Source: Porphyromonas sp. (GTDB lineage Bacteria > Bacteroidota > Bacteroidia > Bacteroidales > Porphyromonadaceae). From it: a stretch of DNA of 33,463 bases. The notes under the pieces were generated by a model that had not been told where the DNA came from, searched no databases, and saw only the letters and a list, made by a program, of their open reading frames with translations. Made by a program: the position numbers and the translations under genes. Location of the stretch: positions 18,094 to 51,556 of the forward strand of contig NZ_JAUMXC010000011.1 in NCBI RefSeq assembly GCF_030529325.1, read 5' to 3'. Numbering within the stretch: the first letter of the stretch is position 1; every line of letters starts with the position of its first letter. Below are positions 31,585 to 33,463 of the stretch, piece by piece.

Positions 31585-33192
31585 TTAGTTTGCTTTTACT
31601 CTGAGCCAAGCGTCCAAGTCTTTACGCCTTTTGGCTTCCGGATCCGATACCGAAGGGAAGAGTGTAAATCCTGTTACCCTTTCGAGCTCTTCTATCGTCA
31701 CGGTGGATTTCAAATAGAGATTACCTGTCGATGGTGTATTTTTTATCTTGAATGCTATACATGCAGGAGCTCCGTTCTTGGGCTTCTTCATCAGCGCCTT
31801 ATAGAAGTAGTCAGGCACAGCAGAGCGCTTCCTATCCTTATCGAGCGTATAGGTCTTGGTTTCCTTTTCAAAAGTAACACCCGTAACGATGTAGACTGTA
31901 TCTCCATAAGACTGTACCCATGAGCGGACAGCCTCCTCAAGCAATCGCCATGACTGTCTGTTGAATGTCCCGGACTGAGGTGCCATGTTGGTAAAATAAA
32001 ACGTCATAGCATTCTCTGTATAGCTTTTCGTCCTGTCTCCGCTGGGCATCAAGTGGCCACGGTCAAGTTCACCGACACCTTCGGCAGCTTCGTAAGACCT
32101 CTTCAGATTGGGTTGCAGTTCAGGATCGATTGCCGGATCATACTGCCATGCATTTGTCCTGTCCTGTTTCCCCATATGAGTCGGATGTAGAGGATGAGCC
32201 ACCCAATAAGGCACTCTCAACACCTTGTCGTACAACACCATGAAGTTGCGAGGACCGAAGTTATCGGCACGTACCATCCACTTTTTGTTCATGAAGTGAA
32301 GCACCTTGATACTGTTGGGAGCTGCACCACCTGCGGTATAGACCGGCACTTCTTCGTACTCACTTCGTTGGGTGGTAATAATCTGTCCTCCCTCTATCTT
32401 GAGGTTGAATCGATAACTGATCCCTGCACGAAGTTCTCTGTCAAGGATCCACTCATAAACCTTTCCTCCCACCATGATGTCGGCTTTGGTACCGCTCTCT
32501 GATGTAGGAAAGAGGATGATGGTGACATCAACACCGTTCTCCACAGAGGTCACACGAGCCTCGATGTCGGCAGTCTTGGTTTTATCGAGAGATAGGGCTC
32601 CACTTTTGATGTTAAAAGAAGCTGCACTCACGATACCTTTGAACACTGCAGAAGCATAAGGTATCGTTGCTCCCTCTTGGGTAGGAGATATATGCAGGAT
32701 GACCTTGGAGAGCTGACGCTTGAAGACAAGTGTATTCTCGGCAGGAGTGGCTTTGGCGACATTCCGAAGATTGTCGCTATACATGAAATCCTCTTGTTTG
32801 GTGAGATCAAGGGGAACATCAAGGCCCGTAAACTCCCTATACGGATAATAGGCAAAGAAGTCAAACTTCCGATCTCCCTCGGGATACTCGATGCGCCTCC
32901 CGACAGGCGAAAAATAACCGTTGCCACCCGTCACAAACTCACGATTGCGGATATCCGCAGCCGTTGTCTCTGTGCCGGCATCGTAGCCAAAGATACCTAT
33001 CCGATCGTCTATATCGAATGCAGCGCCCGTAGCTCTGAGGATATCATCACCGTCTACCGAAGATCCGAAAGAAATGTAGGAGGGGAGTTGTGTCACGCCC
33101 TGATCGAAGGACTCCTTACAGCCCGACAAAAGGACTGCGAACACCAATAGAAGAGAGCTTAGTCTCTGAGGGGTCATCAAACTTTTTCGCAT
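31585..33192 (-). CDS. Fimbrillin-domain lipoprotein fused to a DNA/RNA non-specific nuclease
   Basis: A 535-residue predicted lipoprotein (lipobox LSGC, C25). Residues about 38-270 form a fimbrillin domain like its neighbour's: DDRIGIFGYDAG, FDFFAYYPYRE, LVFKRQLSKVILHI and FKGIVSAASFNIKSGALSL. Residues about 290-530 are a NUC1/Serratia-type nuclease with the active-site DRGHLMP (377-383, general base H380) and NMAPQSGTFNRQSWRLLEE, where N411 should bind Mg2+ and E419 is the usual acidic residue. The nuclease appears catalytically complete. The protein should act outside the inner membrane, on extracellular DNA or RNA. Transcribed from a consensus promoter at 33275-33306, ahead of the other fimbrillin gene. 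Nucleotide scavenging or biofilm/NET DNA cleavage are guesses. Confidence 0.87.
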   Translation of the reverse strand: MRKSLMTPQRLSSLLLVFAVLLSGCKESFDQGVTQLPSYISFGSSVDGDDILRATGAAFDIDDRIGIFGYDAGTETTAADIRNREFVTGGNGYFSPVGRRIEYPEGDRKFDFFAYYPYREFTGLDVPLDLTKQEDFMYSDNLRNVAKATPAENTLVFKRQLSKVILHISPTQEGATIPYASAVFKGIVSAASFNIKSGALSLDKTKTADIEARVTSVENGVDVTIILFPTSESGTKADIMVGGKVYEWILDRELRAGISYRFNLKIEGGQIITTQRSEYEEVPVYTAGGAAPNSIKVLHFMNKKWMVRADNFGPRNFMVLYDKVLRVPYWVAHPLHPTHMGKQDRTNAWQYDPAIDPELQPNLKRSYEAAEGVGELDRGHLMPSGDRTKSYTENAMTFYFTNMAPQSGTFNRQSWRLLEEAVRSWVQSYGDTVYIVTGVTFEKETKTYTLDKDRKRSAVPDYFYKALMKKPKNGAPACIAFKIKNTPSTGNLYLKSTVTIEELERVTGFTLFPSVSDPEAKRRKDLDAWLRVKAN

Positions 33193-33274
33193 TGCTTAAT
33201 CCTCTGATGTACACTCCCTTTCAGAAGTGATTTTAGTATGATTTTAAATTAGATTGATTGTTTCTCTGTGGGCG

Positions 33275-33306
33275 CAAACTTAGATAAAAGTTTTTATATA
33301 CTCAAA
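33275..33306 (-). promoter_or_regulatory. Bacteroidetes-type promoter for the fimbrillin-nuclease operon
   Basis: On the minus strand TTTG (33306-33303), a 20-bp spacer and TAAGTTTG (33282-33275), an exact consensus match. The start of transcription would be near 33268, giving a leader of about 75 nt before the ATG at 33192. Confidence 0.72.
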
Positions 33307-33350
33307 GAAAACAATTTACCTTAACAATTCTAAACAGATGCGCCGAAAAC

Positions 33351-33392
33351 AAAAAAATAGCGCAGCCCCCGGTATGATACCGAGGGCTGCGC
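33351..33392 (-). terminator. Intrinsic terminator after tRNA-Arg
   Basis: On the minus strand GCGCAGCCCTCGGTA (33392-33378) pairs with TACCGGGGGCTGCGC (33374-33360), with one mismatch, and is followed by TATTTTTTT. It ends the tRNA transcript and separates it from the fimbrillin-nuclease promoter. Confidence 0.88.
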
Positions 33393-33402
33393 CTTGTGAT
33401 AG

Positions 33403-33463
33403 TGACCACGACAGGATTCAAACCTGTAACCTTCTGATCCGTAGTCAGATGCTCTATTCAGTT
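33403..33463 (-). tRNA. tRNA-Arg (anticodon ACG), 5' part cut by the window edge
   Basis: Read on the minus strand, the segment shows the end of the D arm (GAATAGAGC), the anticodon arm TCTGA-CTACGGA-TCAGA with anticodon ACG, a short variable loop, the T arm ACAGG-TTTGAAT-CCTGT and the 3' acceptor strand CGTGGTC plus discriminator A at 33403. No CCA is encoded. The 5' acceptor strand and first half of the D arm lie beyond position 33463. Confidence 0.93.

Overview
The window looks like a chromosomal segment from a Bacteroidota species, most likely a Porphyromonas or close relative; the species cannot be resolved. The evidence is the gene families (DUF1573, DUF4199, a DUF4492-cydA-cydB operon, dipeptidyl peptidase III with a C-terminal extension, a large Bacteroidetes-type LepB, fimbrillin-like lipoproteins). 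Bacteroidetes-type promoters (TTTG, about 20 bp, TAnnTTTG) also recur on both strands exactly upstream of gene starts.

Layout. 1-391: promoter region and first copy of a dispersed repeat. 392-6104 (+): DUF1573 protein, then a tightly overlapped DUF4199 / family 2 glycosyltransferase / ApbE lipoprotein unit, then DPP III. 6361-9434 (-): pepD, a secreted EEP-fold hydrolase and rlmH. 9632-10515 (+): a small membrane protein and an OmpH/Skp-like protein. 10709-15347 (+): tdk, rfbC, dapB, lepB, a signal-peptidase paralogue lacking both catalytic residues, and a WbqC-like protein. 15370-16020 (-): a polytopic membrane protein. 16333-16947 (+): a lipoprotein thiol peroxidase. 17353-20496 (+): DUF4492, cydA, cydB (cytochrome bd). 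20773-20841 (-): a predicted orphan small RNA. 20963-22724 (-): grpE-dnaJ. 22903-25487 (-): two tandem paralogous lipoproteins followed by a stomatin-like tail protein. 25640-27364 (+): a decayed secreted-protein gene and an intact outer-membrane barrel gene. 27562-28527 (+): type I pantothenate kinase. 28879-29861 (+): an unrecognised lipoprotein plus a small protein with overlapping ends. 30005-33192 (-): two adjacent fimbrillin-fold lipoproteins, one carrying a C-terminal DNA/RNA non-specific nuclease domain. 33403-33463 (-): partial tRNA-Arg(ACG), truncated by the window edge.

Most of the window is housekeeping and cell envelope biology. The points that stand out are: the fimbrillin-nuclease fusion; a 71-nt three-arm dispersed repeat present in three full copies and one partial copy with constant spacing; the pseudo-signal peptidase beside lepB; a short RNA with its own perfect promoter and terminator between cydB and dnaJ; and a multi-lesion pseudogene beside the outer-membrane barrel gene. 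I see no CRISPR array, insertion sequence, prophage or recognised defence system.
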